Source: Mycetocola zhadangensis (lineage in GTDB: Bacteria > Actinomycetota > Actinomycetes > Actinomycetales > Microbacteriaceae). Taken from it: a stretch of 64,000 nucleotides of DNA. How positions within the stretch are numbered: the stretch's first letter is position 1; each line of letters begins with the position of its first letter. The stretch is from positions 248,001-312,000 of the forward strand of contig NZ_RCWJ01000002.1 of assembly GCF_003668565.1 (NCBI RefSeq), read 5' to 3'. Below the pieces are notes generated by a model. That model did not search any database and had not been told where the DNA came from. It worked only from the letters and a program-made list of their open reading frames with translations. This document shows positions 16,062 to 24,252 of the stretch, piece after piece. The position numbers and the translations under genes were made by a program.

Positions 16062-16309
16062 GCCTCGCGTTCGAGAAGGATCTGCTCATCCAGGTCCGCA
16101 GTGTTTCGACGAATCCTGTCGGGAAGAGTGTGCTCGTTCAACCACGAGGTGAGAGCAGCACCGGTGTGGGCGTTGGCTTCATCAGGGATCGCCGTGAGAC
16201 GGGCCACCGGCTTGCCGCGCTTCGCGATCACCACATCTTCGCCCCGCTCGGCCGCCGATACGAGCTTCGAGAGACTGTTGCGCGCGTCGAGGATGTTGAC
16301 AGTTTCCAT
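16052..16309 (-). CDS. Phd/YefM-type antitoxin of the VapC pair
   Basis: An 85-residue protein: METVNILDARNSLSKLVSAA is the Phd/YefM DNA-binding start, and GEDVVIAKRGKPVARLTAI is the conserved beta-strand core. The C-terminal ~40 residues (DRIRRNTADLDEQILLERE) would wrap the toxin. The ATG at 16309 is chosen because the family motif starts there; 29 extra in-frame codons upstream run through the operator. The gene lies first in the pair. Autorepression through the palindrome at 16334-16350 is likely. Confidence 0.9.
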   Translation of the reverse strand: METVNILDARNSLSKLVSAAERGEDVVIAKRGKPVARLTAIPDEANAHTGAALTSWLNEHTLPDRIRRNTADLDEQILLEREAWE

Positions 16310-16333
16310 ACTGATCGCCTCGCGTTCCAAGAT

Positions 16334-16350
16334 GGCTAGGTTATCTAGCC
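16334..16350. promoter_or_regulatory. Palindromic operator upstream of the toxin-antitoxin pair
   Basis: GGCTAG-gttat-CTAGCC is a perfect 6+6 inverted repeat 25 bases ahead of the antitoxin start and overlaps the region where a -10 would lie. Phd/YefM antitoxins bind such short palindromes with their toxin to repress their own operon. Confidence 0.6.
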
Positions 16351-16548
16351 AGAATACCCAGCGATGTGCGCGTGCGGAAGAACTCGGCGTTGTCATTTCG
16401 TGAGGCTAACCTCGCGCCGATCGCAGAGAACAGAGTGGCCCAGTCCTGTGGATAACTCTTGCGTGAACGCATCCGAGCCGAGAAGATCAAGTGGATCTGT
16501 GCCGGGCAGAATTGGCAGACTTGGGTCGGCAAAAAACTTTTGGCGCAG

Positions 16549-16575
16549 TGTCGATCTGACGCAACGCCGTTCGAC
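16549..16575 (+). promoter_or_regulatory. Predicted ECF42 sigma-factor promoter
   Basis: TGTCGA (16549-16554) and CGAC (16572-16575) are separated by 17 bp, about 50 bp ahead of the YciI gene. ECF42 sigma factors are reported to use a TGTCGA -35 and a CGA(T/C)-type -10 in front of DGPF/YciI genes, and the next-but-one gene here encodes such a sigma factor. This would make the pair autoregulated. Confidence 0.65.
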
Positions 16576-16624
16576 GTTTGTGTAGAGGGCGCAATCGGCG
16601 CCCACAACTCAAGGAGAAACTCTC

Positions 16625-17044
16625 ATGAAGTACATGTTGATCATGCGGTCGTCGCAGAAGGCATTCGAGGCGTACAAGGACATTCCGTTCGAGCAGGTGC
16701 TCGAGCAGATGGGTAACTACAACGAGCAACTCATCAATGCTGGAGTGATGCTCTCCGGCGAGGGGCTCGCCGAAGACATGACCGATAACTTCGTCGTCGA
16801 TTTCGAGGGCGACACCCCTGCCGTGACCGACGGTCCATACGGTGAGCTCCACGAGCTGTTCAACGGTTTCTGGATCATCGAGGTCGCCTCGAAGGAAGAG
16901 GCCGTCGAATGGGCAAGCCGGTGCCCGCTCGGTCCAGGCGCCAGGCTCGAGGTGCGTCGGGTCACGGACATGAGCGACTTCGCCGAGTACGCCGACACCC
17001 CGGCCATGCAGAAGGAAGCCGTCTGGCGGGCCGAGGGCTTCTAG
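16625..17044 (+). CDS. YciI/DGPF-domain protein, partner of ECF42 sigma factor
   Basis: A 139-residue YCII-fold protein: MKYMLIMRSSQKAFEAYKD at the start, DGPYGELHELFNGFWIIEV in the middle (the DGPF-type signature) and PLGPGARLEVRRV near the end. AAGGAG lies eight bases before the ATG. DGPF proteins sit beside ECF42 sigma factors across actinobacteria and are thought to be their targets and perhaps their co-factors; their biochemistry is open. The sigma gene begins 24 bp downstream, and the TGTCGA promoter lies upstream. Confidence 0.92.
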   Translation: MKYMLIMRSSQKAFEAYKDIPFEQVLEQMGNYNEQLINAGVMLSGEGLAEDMTDNFVVDFEGDTPAVTDGPYGELHELFNGFWIIEVASKEEAVEWASRCPLGPGARLEVRRVTDMSDFAEYADTPAMQKEAVWRAEGF

Positions 17045-17068
17045 CCCGTCGGTCTGCTGAGGTTTGTC

Positions 17069-18313
17069 ATGGCTGACGTGAAGCGCACCCTCGATGCACT
17101 CTGGCGCATCGAGGGTGCGAAGATCGTCGCCACCCTGGCCCGCATGACCGGCGATCTCGGGTTCGCCGAGGACCTCGCGCACGAGGCCGTCGTCGACGCA
17201 CTGGCCCAGTGGCCCGAGTCCGGGGTGCCACGCAACGGTGCAGCCTGGCTCACCGCCGTCGCCAAACGCAAGGCGATCGACAGCTGGCGACGCCGCGAGC
17301 GGCTCGACGAACGCTATCGCGCGCTGGCTCAGGATCTGGAAGACGCCGCCGATGGCGAAGGAATGGCAGCGGATGTCTGGGAGCCGATTGACGACGACGT
17401 CTTGCGTCTGGTCTTCACCGCGTGCCACCCCGTGCTCAGTCGTGAGGGACAGATCGCGCTGACACTGCGGATTGTTGGAGGCCTCACCACCGAGGAGATC
17501 GCGCGGATGTTCCTCGTTCCGGTCGCGACCATCCAGCAGAGGATTGTGCGGGCGAAGAAGACCCTCGCTGCGGCGCATGTTCCGTTCGAGGTGCCGGAAC
17601 CCAGCGAGTGGAAACCGCGCCTGTCCGCAGTGCTCGGCGTGGTCTACCTCATCTTCACCGAGGGCTACGCGGCCACATCGGGAGAGAGGTGGTTTCGTGC
17701 TGAGCCGGCGAACGAGGCGCTGCGGCTCGGCCGAGTGCTCGCTGGCCTCGTGCCGAAAGAGCCCGAGGCGCACGCGCTCGTCGCGCTAATGGAGTTTCAG
17801 GCGTCCCGGTTTGCTGCCCGGGTGGACAAGGACGGTGCGCCTATTCTGCTGGCTGACCAGGACAGGAGCCGCTGGGATCGAGCGCAGATCGGCAGGGGTC
17901 GCGCTGCCCTTGCGCGAGCGGACGAACTCGGTCGCGGCCGGGCCAGCTATGCCCTGCAGGCGGCGATCGCTGAGTGCCACGCGACAGCGCCGAGTGTGAG
18001 GGACACCAACTGGGATCGAATCGTGCTGCTGTACGAGGCGCTTGGCCGGGTCGCTCCCAACCCGGTCGTTGAACTGAATCGAGCCGCGGCAGTCTCGATG
18101 GCGACCGGACCGGCATCCGCTCTTCGTATTGTGAACAGCCTCGTCGACGCGGGCAGTCTGCGCGGGTCCTACCTGGTGCCGAGCGTGCGCGGCGAGTTGC
18201 TGGCGCAACTCGGCCGGGTCGAGGAGGCGCGCTCGGAGTTCGCAACAGCTGCGGCCCTGACGCCGAACTCGCGACAACGGGACGTGTTGATCGCGAAGGC
18301 CGCCGCGCTCTGA
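17069..18313 (+). CDS. ECF42-group RNA polymerase sigma factor with C-terminal TPR-like extension
   Basis: A 414-residue sigma-70-family protein. Region 2 covers about residues 10-75 (GFAEDLAHEAVVDALAQWP, WLTAVAKRKAIDSWRRRER). Region 4 covers about 105-165 (GGLTTEEIARMFLVPVATIQ, then QRIVRAKKTL). The remaining ~240 residues, starting near YLIFTEGYAA, form the SnoaL-free, TPR-like extension typical of ECF42. There is no anti-sigma gene, also typical for the group, where the extension itself seems to govern activity. It is co-transcribed with the YciI gene and ends at a 15-bp-stem terminator. It is expected to direct transcription of YciI-type genes under stress. Confidence 0.92.
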   Translation: MADVKRTLDALWRIEGAKIVATLARMTGDLGFAEDLAHEAVVDALAQWPESGVPRNGAAWLTAVAKRKAIDSWRRRERLDERYRALAQDLEDAADGEGMAADVWEPIDDDVLRLVFTACHPVLSREGQIALTLRIVGGLTTEEIARMFLVPVATIQQRIVRAKKTLAAAHVPFEVPEPSEWKPRLSAVLGVVYLIFTEGYAATSGERWFRAEPANEALRLGRVLAGLVPKEPEAHALVALMEFQASRFAARVDKDGAPILLADQDRSRWDRAQIGRGRAALARADELGRGRASYALQAAIAECHATAPSVRDTNWDRIVLLYEALGRVAPNPVVELNRAAAVSMATGPASALRIVNSLVDAGSLRGSYLVPSVRGELLAQLGRVEEARSEFATAAALTPNSRQRDVLIAKAAAL

Positions 18314-18318
18314 ACGAA

Positions 18319-18353
18319 GACGAGGCCGAGCACCGTGGGTGCTCGGCCTCGTC
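18319..18353. terminator. Bidirectional hairpin terminator
   Basis: A perfect 15-bp stem (GACGAGGCCGAGCAC at 18319-18333 with 18339-18353) and 5-base loop sit between the convergent sigma-factor and DUF4190 genes. There is no long U-run, as usual in high-GC actinobacteria. Confidence 0.85.
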
Positions 18354-18365
18354 GAATCGTGATTG

Positions 18366-19286
18366 TTACTGTGCGGCGAAGAAGAACGAGTCGCCCCAGA
18401 AGAGGGCCTCAACCGTCCATGCACCGTTTGCGGCGTCAGCCGTCGGGATGGCGACAACGATGTTGCCGGTGCCGCTGGCGCCCGGGTACAGCTCGTTGAT
18501 CTCCATGAACGTCGGTGCGGGAGCAACGACCAGGCTGTCCGCTTCGTCGTGAGTGGTGCCCGCGGCCGAGACGAATGCGAGGTTCAGGTCGATCCACGGC
18601 GTACCGGTGTCGGTTCCGACGTAGGTCACCGTGACCGGGAGGACCGCGTACTGGAAGCCCTCCGGGGCGGGCTCGTTGAACTGGTTGGCTTCGGCGACAG
18701 CTGCTGTCGCGTCCAGGATCGGAGCACCGAGGGTCACTTCGTACTCGGGTGTTCCAGCATCGGTAATTTCGACGGTGGTGCCGATCGGCGCCGGGTTCTC
18801 GCGGGTTCCAACCTCTGCTGACGCGTCGGTTGCGACGTCATCCCGTGGACCGACTGCGGCTTCTTCCTCTTCTTTTTGCTCGCTGGTCTGCGGCGTCGAA
18901 TCCTCGACGGCGGCGACGAACCCTGCGGTGTACGCGAATGCGAGTACAACAGACAGGATCAGGGCAACGACCGACACGATCAAACCGGCGATGGCGAGCT
19001 TCTTGGGCTTGTTCTTGCGAACCACTGCAATGATGCCCAGGATGATGCCGACAACTGCCAGGAAGCCGGAAACGAAGTTGATGAGAGGGATAAAAGCGCC
19101 GATCAAGGCGACAATGCCGACGATCAGAGCTGCAACGCCGAGGCCGTTACCTGGCTTGGCGGGTGGTGCGCTCGGCGGGTACTGCATGCCGGGGGCGGGA
19201 GGGGTCGGTGCTCCGTACGGCGATCCCAAAGTGTCGGGGGCGGGCGGAACTGGCTGTGCGCTGTAAGGCTGCTGCGTTTCGGACAT
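18366..19286 (-). CDS. DUF4190/DUF4352-type membrane-anchored protein
   Basis: A 306-residue protein. Residues 1-50 are Pro/Gln-rich and cytoplasmic. Two to three hydrophobic segments follow (GLGVAALIVGIVALIGAFIP, FLAVVGIILGIIAVV, AGLIVSVVALILSVVLAFAY), in the DUF4190 pattern with KNKPKK in the loop. An acidic linker (EQKEEEEAAV) leads to an extracellular beta-rich domain of the DUF4352 type (GTTVEITDAGTPEYEVTLG). The second ATG (19286) is chosen because GGAG of the first lies nine bases before it. It is a surface protein of unknown role and ends next to a strong terminator. Confidence 0.8.
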   Translation of the reverse strand: MSETQQPYSAQPVPPAPDTLGSPYGAPTPPAPGMQYPPSAPPAKPGNGLGVAALIVGIVALIGAFIPLINFVSGFLAVVGIILGIIAVVRKNKPKKLAIAGLIVSVVALILSVVLAFAYTAGFVAAVEDSTPQTSEQKEEEEAAVGPRDDVATDASAEVGTRENPAPIGTTVEITDAGTPEYEVTLGAPILDATAAVAEANQFNEPAPEGFQYAVLPVTVTYVGTDTGTPWIDLNLAFVSAAGTTHDEADSLVVAPAPTFMEINELYPGASGTGNIVVAIPTADAANGAWTVEALFWGDSFFFAAQ

Positions 19287-19468
19287 AATTCGATTCTCCA
19301 TTGCACTCAGCGTTCCCCCAGCCTGATTGCCCGTTGTCGCTACCCCGTCTTAGGGTGACACTCGATTGACGTCGTCCCGTTGGCGTCGCTTCTGCCATGC
19401 GAGGCAATCCCCAGTTGGTCGGTCGAGAACCATGGCACTCACGAATGCGCATGGCTAGCCTTGGGGCC

Positions 19469-20083
19469 ATGCCGACGACGCGCGGACTTGAACGACTCAT
19501 CTTCTTCACGGATGCGGTCGTCGCCATCGCGATAACGCTACTGATCCTGCCGCTGGTGGATGCGGCATCCGTTCACAGCGATACCGAAAAAACCGCGGCC
19601 CATTTTTTCACCGAGGAATGGCCCCAGGTTCTCGCTTTTCTCATCAGTTTCGCCGTGATTGCGCGGCTGTGGGTAGCGCATCACACGCTCTTCGAGCACG
19701 TCGCGTCGTACAACGGGCGCGTCATCTTTCTCAGCCTGGCCTGGGTGTTCACGATCGTTGTGCTGCCGTTGCCGACGGCGATGTCGGCTGAGTTCGACAC
19801 CGAAAAGCTGACCATCGTGTTTTACCTAGGCACCATGCTTGTGAGCAGTTTGTTGCTGACGCTGTTGTCGCTCACGGTTCGGGGGAACTCCCAGCTGGAA
19901 GCGTCGGAGAATCCGATCGACCCGCGCGGGGTTCGCGGCACCGCAGTGATGACTATCCTGTTCGGGATTGCGCTCGTCGTTGCTGTGCTCGTGCCGGGCG
20001 TGAATTATCTCGCGCTCTTGCTCCTGGTCCTCGCGGGGCCGATCGAGCGGGTGCTTGGTCGGCGTGCTGCGCGGGTGACGTGA
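19469..20083 (+). CDS. TMEM175-family (DUF1211) potassium-channel-like membrane protein
   Basis: A 204-residue protein with six hydrophobic segments. LERLIFFTDAVVAIAITLLI holds the FSD-like motif (here FTD) of the TMEM175/DUF1211 family, followed by VLAFLISFAVIARLWVAHHTLFE, also typical. Bacterial members form potassium-permeable channels. It is about the size of one family repeat. The ATG at 19469 follows TAGCCT by seven bases (leaderless); longer in-frame starts at 19397 or 19445 lack such support. It converges with the VOC gene 6 bp away. Confidence 0.85.
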   Translation: MPTTRGLERLIFFTDAVVAIAITLLILPLVDAASVHSDTEKTAAHFFTEEWPQVLAFLISFAVIARLWVAHHTLFEHVASYNGRVIFLSLAWVFTIVVLPLPTAMSAEFDTEKLTIVFYLGTMLVSSLLLTLLSLTVRGNSQLEASENPIDPRGVRGTAVMTILFGIALVVAVLVPGVNYLALLLLVLAGPIERVLGRRAARVT

Positions 20084-20089
20084 TGGGAG

Positions 20090-20512
20090 TTACGTCAGGC
20101 GTGAGCTGAAGCGGAGCAGGTAACCGTCGGGATCCTGGACGAGGAACTGCCTGACCCCCGTGCTGCCCGTTGCAGTTCGGTAATGCTTTGTCTCGGGAGC
20201 CAGAAAGAGAGGCCAGTTGGCCTCGTCGAGTGTGGACACGATGTCGTCGATGGCGTCAACCGAGATCTCGAAGTTGACTCCCCGTCCGAAAGGCCGTTGG
20301 AGCGTTCCGGTCACCCAGTCTCGGCCCTGTCCTATCTGGTCGAGCATGAAGTGGGCGGAACCACGGTGCACAAGGGCGAATCCCTCTTCAGGACGCTCAT
20401 AGAGAACCTCGAAGCCACACAAGCCCGACCAGAAGGCAAGACTGGCACTGAGATCGGATATGAGGAGCTCCGGTACAACAGATGGGAGCGGGGCGTCCGC
20501 TTTCTGGCTCAT
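20090..20512 (-). CDS. VOC-superfamily protein (glyoxalase/bleomycin-resistance-like)
   Basis: A 140-residue protein with the two beta-alpha-beta-beta-beta modules of the VOC fold: PELLISDLSASLAFWSGLCG and FEVLYERPEEGFALVHRG in the first half, VNFEISVDAIDDIVSTLDEA and VRQFLVQDPDGYLLRFS in the second. The C-terminal DPDGYLLRF with a preceding Glu-type metal site matches bleomycin-binding and glyoxalase relatives. It starts at ATG 20512, six bases after CATACT. The ligand is unknown. Confidence 0.88.
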   Translation of the reverse strand: MSQKADAPLPSVVPELLISDLSASLAFWSGLCGFEVLYERPEEGFALVHRGSAHFMLDQIGQGRDWVTGTLQRPFGRGVNFEISVDAIDDIVSTLDEANWPLFLAPETKHYRTATGSTGVRQFLVQDPDGYLLRFSSRLT

Positions 20513-20679
20513 GATCTCAGTATGAGCGCCCGAGCCGAATCAGGCGGAATAGAGATTGAGGCCCGCCGCTTAGCCTCGGAGTTTCGTCGTCGCCCGGACA
20601 CAGCGGTCTCGTCCCGCGATTGTGCGACTTCGCAACCCGGTCATCCTCTCGATGCGACGTCGGTAGGCTGGCGAACACC

Positions 20680-22227
20680 ATGCTGAGCTACCCGAGATCC
20701 CACACCGAAGGCGGTCGTGACCGCACGATTGCCGAGCCGCACACCGATCTCGAGGACGAGTTCCGCGTCGACGTTGAACGCATCCGGTTCTCTCCCTACT
20801 TCTCGCGGCTGTCCGCCGTCACGCAGGTGATCCCGCAGGCCGGTTCAGGCACCGTCGTACACAACCGTCTCACTCACTCGCTCAAAGTGTCTGCCGTTGC
20901 CCGCTCGATCGCCGTGAGCTTCCGTGACGCATCCGACGAGGTGCGCCGCACCATCGAGGACCTCGGCGGATGTGACCCCGTGGTCGTTCAGGCCGCAGCA
21001 GCGGCGCACGACCTCGGGCACCCGCCGTTCGGTCACCTCGGCGAGCAGGTGCTCGACCGTGCGGCCCGCACCAAGCTGGGCCTGCCTGACGGCTTCGAGG
21101 GCAACGCCCAGACCTTCCGCATCCTCACCGCACTCGACAGCAGCGACGCGACCCCGCGCGGCCTCAATCTCACCAAAGCCGTGCGAGCCGCTGTGCTCAA
21201 GTACCCGTGGACTCGCAACGAGTGGCGCACCATCCCCCCACGTGACGCCGAAGACCTGCCACGTGGTGTTGGCTCAGACTTCTCGACCGGTGCGCAGAAG
21301 TTCTCGGCGTACTCGATCGACGCTCGGGAGATGGCAGACGTGCTCGCCGCTTTCCCCGCCATCGGGCGCCACCAGCAAACCCTCGAGTGCTCGGTCATGG
21401 ACGTCGCAGACGACATCGCGTATTCCGTGCACGACCTTGACGACTTCTACCGCGCTGGGGTTCTGCAGTACACCTCGGTGTCCGCCGAGCTCAACGGCTG
21501 GCTCGCTTCCCAGTCGGCGCTCGCCGCGCTCGACGACTCGGAACTCGCCGTTCGCCGCATCCCAGGGCACTCGCTCGAAGCAGCATGGCGACAGGTGCAG
21601 GCAAAGGATGCCTGGATTGCCGATGCGGATGCTTTCCGCAACGCGGTCGAACGGGTCACGAGCGATCTCGTTGAGGGTCTCCTGACAATTCCGTACGACG
21701 GCGGACTCGAGGCAGACCGCGCGGTTTCCGCATTTACCCGGCGCTGGATCGACCGGCTCAAAGGGTCCATTCGGGTCGAGCGGGAGCCAAACATTCGCAG
21801 CGGACACGTGCGGCTGAGCCGGCAGGCCTGGCACGACGTCGTTGTGCTGAAGTTCGTGCACACCCGCTTTGTGCTCGACCGCCCCGACCTCGCCGTGTTC
21901 CAGCGCGGCCAGTCCCGCGTGATCGAAGCCCTCGTCGACGGTTTCCACGGCTGGCTTAACGACCCGGCAGACGCCGCCCGTGCCCCACGCCGACTGCTCG
22001 ACTCGGTCGAAGCGACCACAGACGAATACCGCCGCCTGCGCGACGAAGCACCCGAGTACTTCACCCTGGCAGGGGTGTCGACAGGCGAGTCGGACATCAC
22101 CCGCCTGGGCCAGGCTCGCGCCGTGATCGATTACATCGCGTCACTCACCGACGCCCAGGCCATTTCGGTGGCGACGCTGATCAGCGGCACCTCAGACAAC
22201 CTCTGGGAGTCGGGCCGCGGCCTGTAG
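20680..22227 (+). CDS. Deoxyguanosinetriphosphate triphosphohydrolase-like HD protein
   Basis: A 515-residue HD-domain phosphohydrolase. HNRLTHSLKV (61-70), AAHDLGHPPFGH (108-119, H110-D111), FEGNAQTFRILT (139-150) and VMDVADDIAYSVHDLDDF (last metal Asp) are the dGTPase signatures in order. The family splits dNTPs into nucleoside and tripolyphosphate in the cytosol, controlling nucleotide pools and sometimes acting against phages. The ATG at 20680 follows TAGGCT by ten bases and begins MLSYPRSHTEGG; earlier in-frame codons lie before that element. It converges with the HTTM gene. Confidence 0.92.
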   Translation: MLSYPRSHTEGGRDRTIAEPHTDLEDEFRVDVERIRFSPYFSRLSAVTQVIPQAGSGTVVHNRLTHSLKVSAVARSIAVSFRDASDEVRRTIEDLGGCDPVVVQAAAAAHDLGHPPFGHLGEQVLDRAARTKLGLPDGFEGNAQTFRILTALDSSDATPRGLNLTKAVRAAVLKYPWTRNEWRTIPPRDAEDLPRGVGSDFSTGAQKFSAYSIDAREMADVLAAFPAIGRHQQTLECSVMDVADDIAYSVHDLDDFYRAGVLQYTSVSAELNGWLASQSALAALDDSELAVRRIPGHSLEAAWRQVQAKDAWIADADAFRNAVERVTSDLVEGLLTIPYDGGLEADRAVSAFTRRWIDRLKGSIRVEREPNIRSGHVRLSRQAWHDVVVLKFVHTRFVLDRPDLAVFQRGQSRVIEALVDGFHGWLNDPADAARAPRRLLDSVEATTDEYRRLRDEAPEYFTLAGVSTGESDITRLGQARAVIDYIASLTDAQAISVATLISGTSDNLWESGRGL

Positions 22228-22233
22228 CCCAGT

Positions 22234-23385
22234 TCAGGAGCGCGCCCCGGCCGTCTCGCGTACCTCGGGTTGCGTCGGCTCAGCCGGTGCGGGCTCATCC
22301 TGAGCGAGCGCTGGCGCTCGGCGCTGCTGCACGATCTCCCGCAGGGTGGCGCTCACCCCACGAAGCCAGATGATCGCCTGGCACCAGGAACTGTCTCGAA
22401 CGAACAGGAGATCGAGCGCGATCATGGCGAGCGAGAACGGCCACAGGCCCAGGAACAAACCGATTCCGAGGTGCATGCCGAGAATGAAGACCAGCGCGAC
22501 GATGCGGGTCGGCCGCCACAGCAGGAAGAGAGGGAAGAGCAACTGCACCCAAATCGACAGGAATGTCGCGACGTAGACGCCGAATTCCCACTGCCAGGTG
22601 AGGTCGCTCAGCGCCGGGAACGGGCGGAACACGTCGAGCACCACCGAGTAGTAGAAGGCCGTGCCGTCGCGCCACTCCTCACCCATCAGTTTGTATATGC
22701 CGGAGTTCACATACACAAGAAGGATTTGGTACGCACAGAGCATGACGGCTGCATTGTGCGCCGCGTTTCCCACCCATGACGGAAACGTGAACCAGCCCTT
22801 GAGTACGGGTTTGCGCGTGGGGCCGCGCTTGCGCCGCAGCCAGGCATCGACTGACCAGTGCTGTGAGAGGTTCGCGAAGACCAGGAACAGCAGCGAAATC
22901 CTCATGATCGTGTCGCCGCCGTTGGTCAGGACCGCGCTGTTCGTCGACAGCCCCACCCAGAACAACGTCAACAGTGGCGTCACAAACCGGGTCTGCCACC
23001 CGACGAGGAAGACGAGCGCGAGAACGAACAGAGCGCCGTACGCCACATCGAAGAGAAACGCGTTGTCCTTACTGAACAGAACCCTCAGGATCTCGGCCCA
23101 ACCCCTGCGTTTCGCTTCCGGTTCAACCCAAGCAGAGGCCACACCCCAGAGGTAATGCCGATCCCTCAGGTTGGTGCTGAGAAACGCGAGAATGATCGTC
23201 CCGTACACGATCCGCAGCGCCGAAAGGCTGTAGGTGGCACGTTTCGCGTCTGTGATCCAGCGCACCAGGGCATCGAATCGGTTTGAGACCGAAAACGCAG
23301 AAACGGATGCTGTCGCTTGCGGCTTGCGCGAAGCATCCGTTGCTGAAATGGTGCGCTTCTTCGTCCGACTGGGCGTTGTGGTCAT
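22234..23385 (-). CDS. HTTM-domain membrane protein (SdpB-like, gamma-carboxylase homologue)
   Basis: A 383-residue integral membrane protein with about seven hydrophobic segments. The first 45 residues are polar. LSALRIVYGTIILAFLST begins the HTTM domain, and FVLALVFLVGWQTRFVTPLLTL, LCAYQILLVYVNSGIYKLMG and WRDGTAFYYSVVLDVF are typical of the SdpB/vitamin-K-dependent-carboxylase-like superfamily. In Bacillus SdpB acts with SdpA to mature the SDP toxin. The ATG overlaps the stop of the DUF5819 gene by 4 bp, so they form one unit. The tail (EPAPAEPTQPEVRE) is polar. Whether it is an enzyme here is unknown. Confidence 0.88.
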   Translation of the reverse strand: MTTTPSRTKKRTISATDASRKPQATASVSAFSVSNRFDALVRWITDAKRATYSLSALRIVYGTIILAFLSTNLRDRHYLWGVASAWVEPEAKRRGWAEILRVLFSKDNAFLFDVAYGALFVLALVFLVGWQTRFVTPLLTLFWVGLSTNSAVLTNGGDTIMRISLLFLVFANLSQHWSVDAWLRRKRGPTRKPVLKGWFTFPSWVGNAAHNAAVMLCAYQILLVYVNSGIYKLMGEEWRDGTAFYYSVVLDVFRPFPALSDLTWQWEFGVYVATFLSIWVQLLFPLFLLWRPTRIVALVFILGMHLGIGLFLGLWPFSLAMIALDLLFVRDSSWCQAIIWLRGVSATLREIVQQRRAPALAQDEPAPAEPTQPEVRETAGARS

Positions 23386-24131
23386 CGGGAGTCTCCGTAT
23401 CGGGCCAGGACGTCGTCGTACACGGCGATGGTTTCGGGATCGATCAGGTCGTCGGCGTGGCGCCAGCCGAAGACAACAACGTACGGATCGAATTGGGCCT
23501 CGTCATCGAACCGGTGCTCGAAGTCGTTCGGTCGTTCGCGCTGCAACTTCCAACGGACGCGTTCGATGGGTTTGTCGAAGTGTGCGGTTGCGAAGGTGGT
23601 GGCGGACTCCTTGAGCATGTAGTCGTACCGCAAGAACTGGACCACTGCGGCGCGGTTCTGGCCCATTTCGGTGAGTTGAGACACCAGCGGTTCGGCCTGC
23701 TTCGCGCGGTAGCCACCGTCGTGCCGCTCGATGAAGGTGTCGCGAACCACGTTGCGTTGGGCCTCGGTGAGCGCAACGTATCGCTTGTTGTATGCGTTGA
23801 CGGCGTTCCAGGAGGACTTCTGGATGCGGGAGGGCATGGCGCTTCCCGCCACCGAGTTCTGCTCGATCGCTGTAATGCTGACCCAGTCACTCTTGACGAG
23901 CTGGCCATCGTCGCGCCACTGGGCCTGGATGACCAGTTCGGAGTTCGTCTTCATGATGTTGGGAGCGAAGACGTTCCACTTCTGGGAAAAGTATGGGCTC
24001 GCCGCCGAGACGACCGCTGGTCGCATGGGCGACGACGGGAGGACGATGATCAGGGTGACGGCGACATAGGCGGCAACCGCCAGCAAGGCGACAATCGCTG
24101 CGATCCGCGGACCCTTTGCTCTCGAACTCAT
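23382..24131 (-). CDS. DUF5819 (SdpA-like) membrane-anchored protein
   Basis: A 249-residue protein with one N-terminal hydrophobic anchor (AAIVALLAVAAYVAVTLIIV) and an extracytoplasmic body. PYFSQKWNVFAPNIMKTNSE is the DUF5819 hallmark and resembles the W-x-F-F/A-P segment of SdpA. The ATG at 24131 is chosen because GGAG lies five bases upstream and the preceding 17 in-frame codons are Pro/Leu filler. It is coupled to the HTTM gene by a 4-bp overlap. Two hairpins upstream (24171-24247) separate it from the adhesin gene, so it has its own promoter. Confidence 0.85.
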   Translation of the reverse strand: MSSRAKGPRIAAIVALLAVAAYVAVTLIIVLPSSPMRPAVVSAASPYFSQKWNVFAPNIMKTNSELVIQAQWRDDGQLVKSDWVSITAIEQNSVAGSAMPSRIQKSSWNAVNAYNKRYVALTEAQRNVVRDTFIERHDGGYRAKQAEPLVSQLTEMGQNRAAVVQFLRYDYMLKESATTFATAHFDKPIERVRWKLQRERPNDFEHRFDDEAQFDPYVVVFGWRHADDLIDPETIAVYDDVLARYGDSR

Positions 24132-24170
24132 TCGTTCTCCGATAGGTAGTGGGAGTGGAAGTGGAAATTG

Positions 24171-24202
24171 AGTGGCGGCCATCGATGTCGATGGCCGCCA
24201 CT
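24171..24202. terminator. Long hairpin between adhesin and DUF5819 genes
   Basis: AGTGGCGGCCATCGA (24171-24185) pairs perfectly with 24188-24202, giving about a 14-bp stem with a small loop. It lies 40 bases before the DUF5819 start and after the first terminator of the adhesin gene. Confidence 0.7.
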
Positions 24203-24210
24203 CTGAGGTG

Positions 24211-24247
24211 TGAGCGGGTCACGGTCGGGAGGACAGTGACCCGCTCA
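24211..24247. terminator. Terminator of the adhesin gene
   Basis: TGAGCGGGTCAC (24211-24222) pairs with GTGACCCGCTCA (24236-24247), a 12-bp perfect stem with a 13-base loop, beginning 6 bp after the adhesin stop codon. With the hairpin at 24171-24202 it forms a tandem terminator. Confidence 0.8.
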
Positions 24248-24252
24248 AGGTG

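Noticed and set aside
16487-17773. 428-residue minus-strand frame over the YciI and sigma-factor genes
   Set aside because: It is antisense to two genes with clear family motifs and shows no motif of its own. Similar long antisense frames at 46881-47969 and 60860-62011 were dropped for the same reason.
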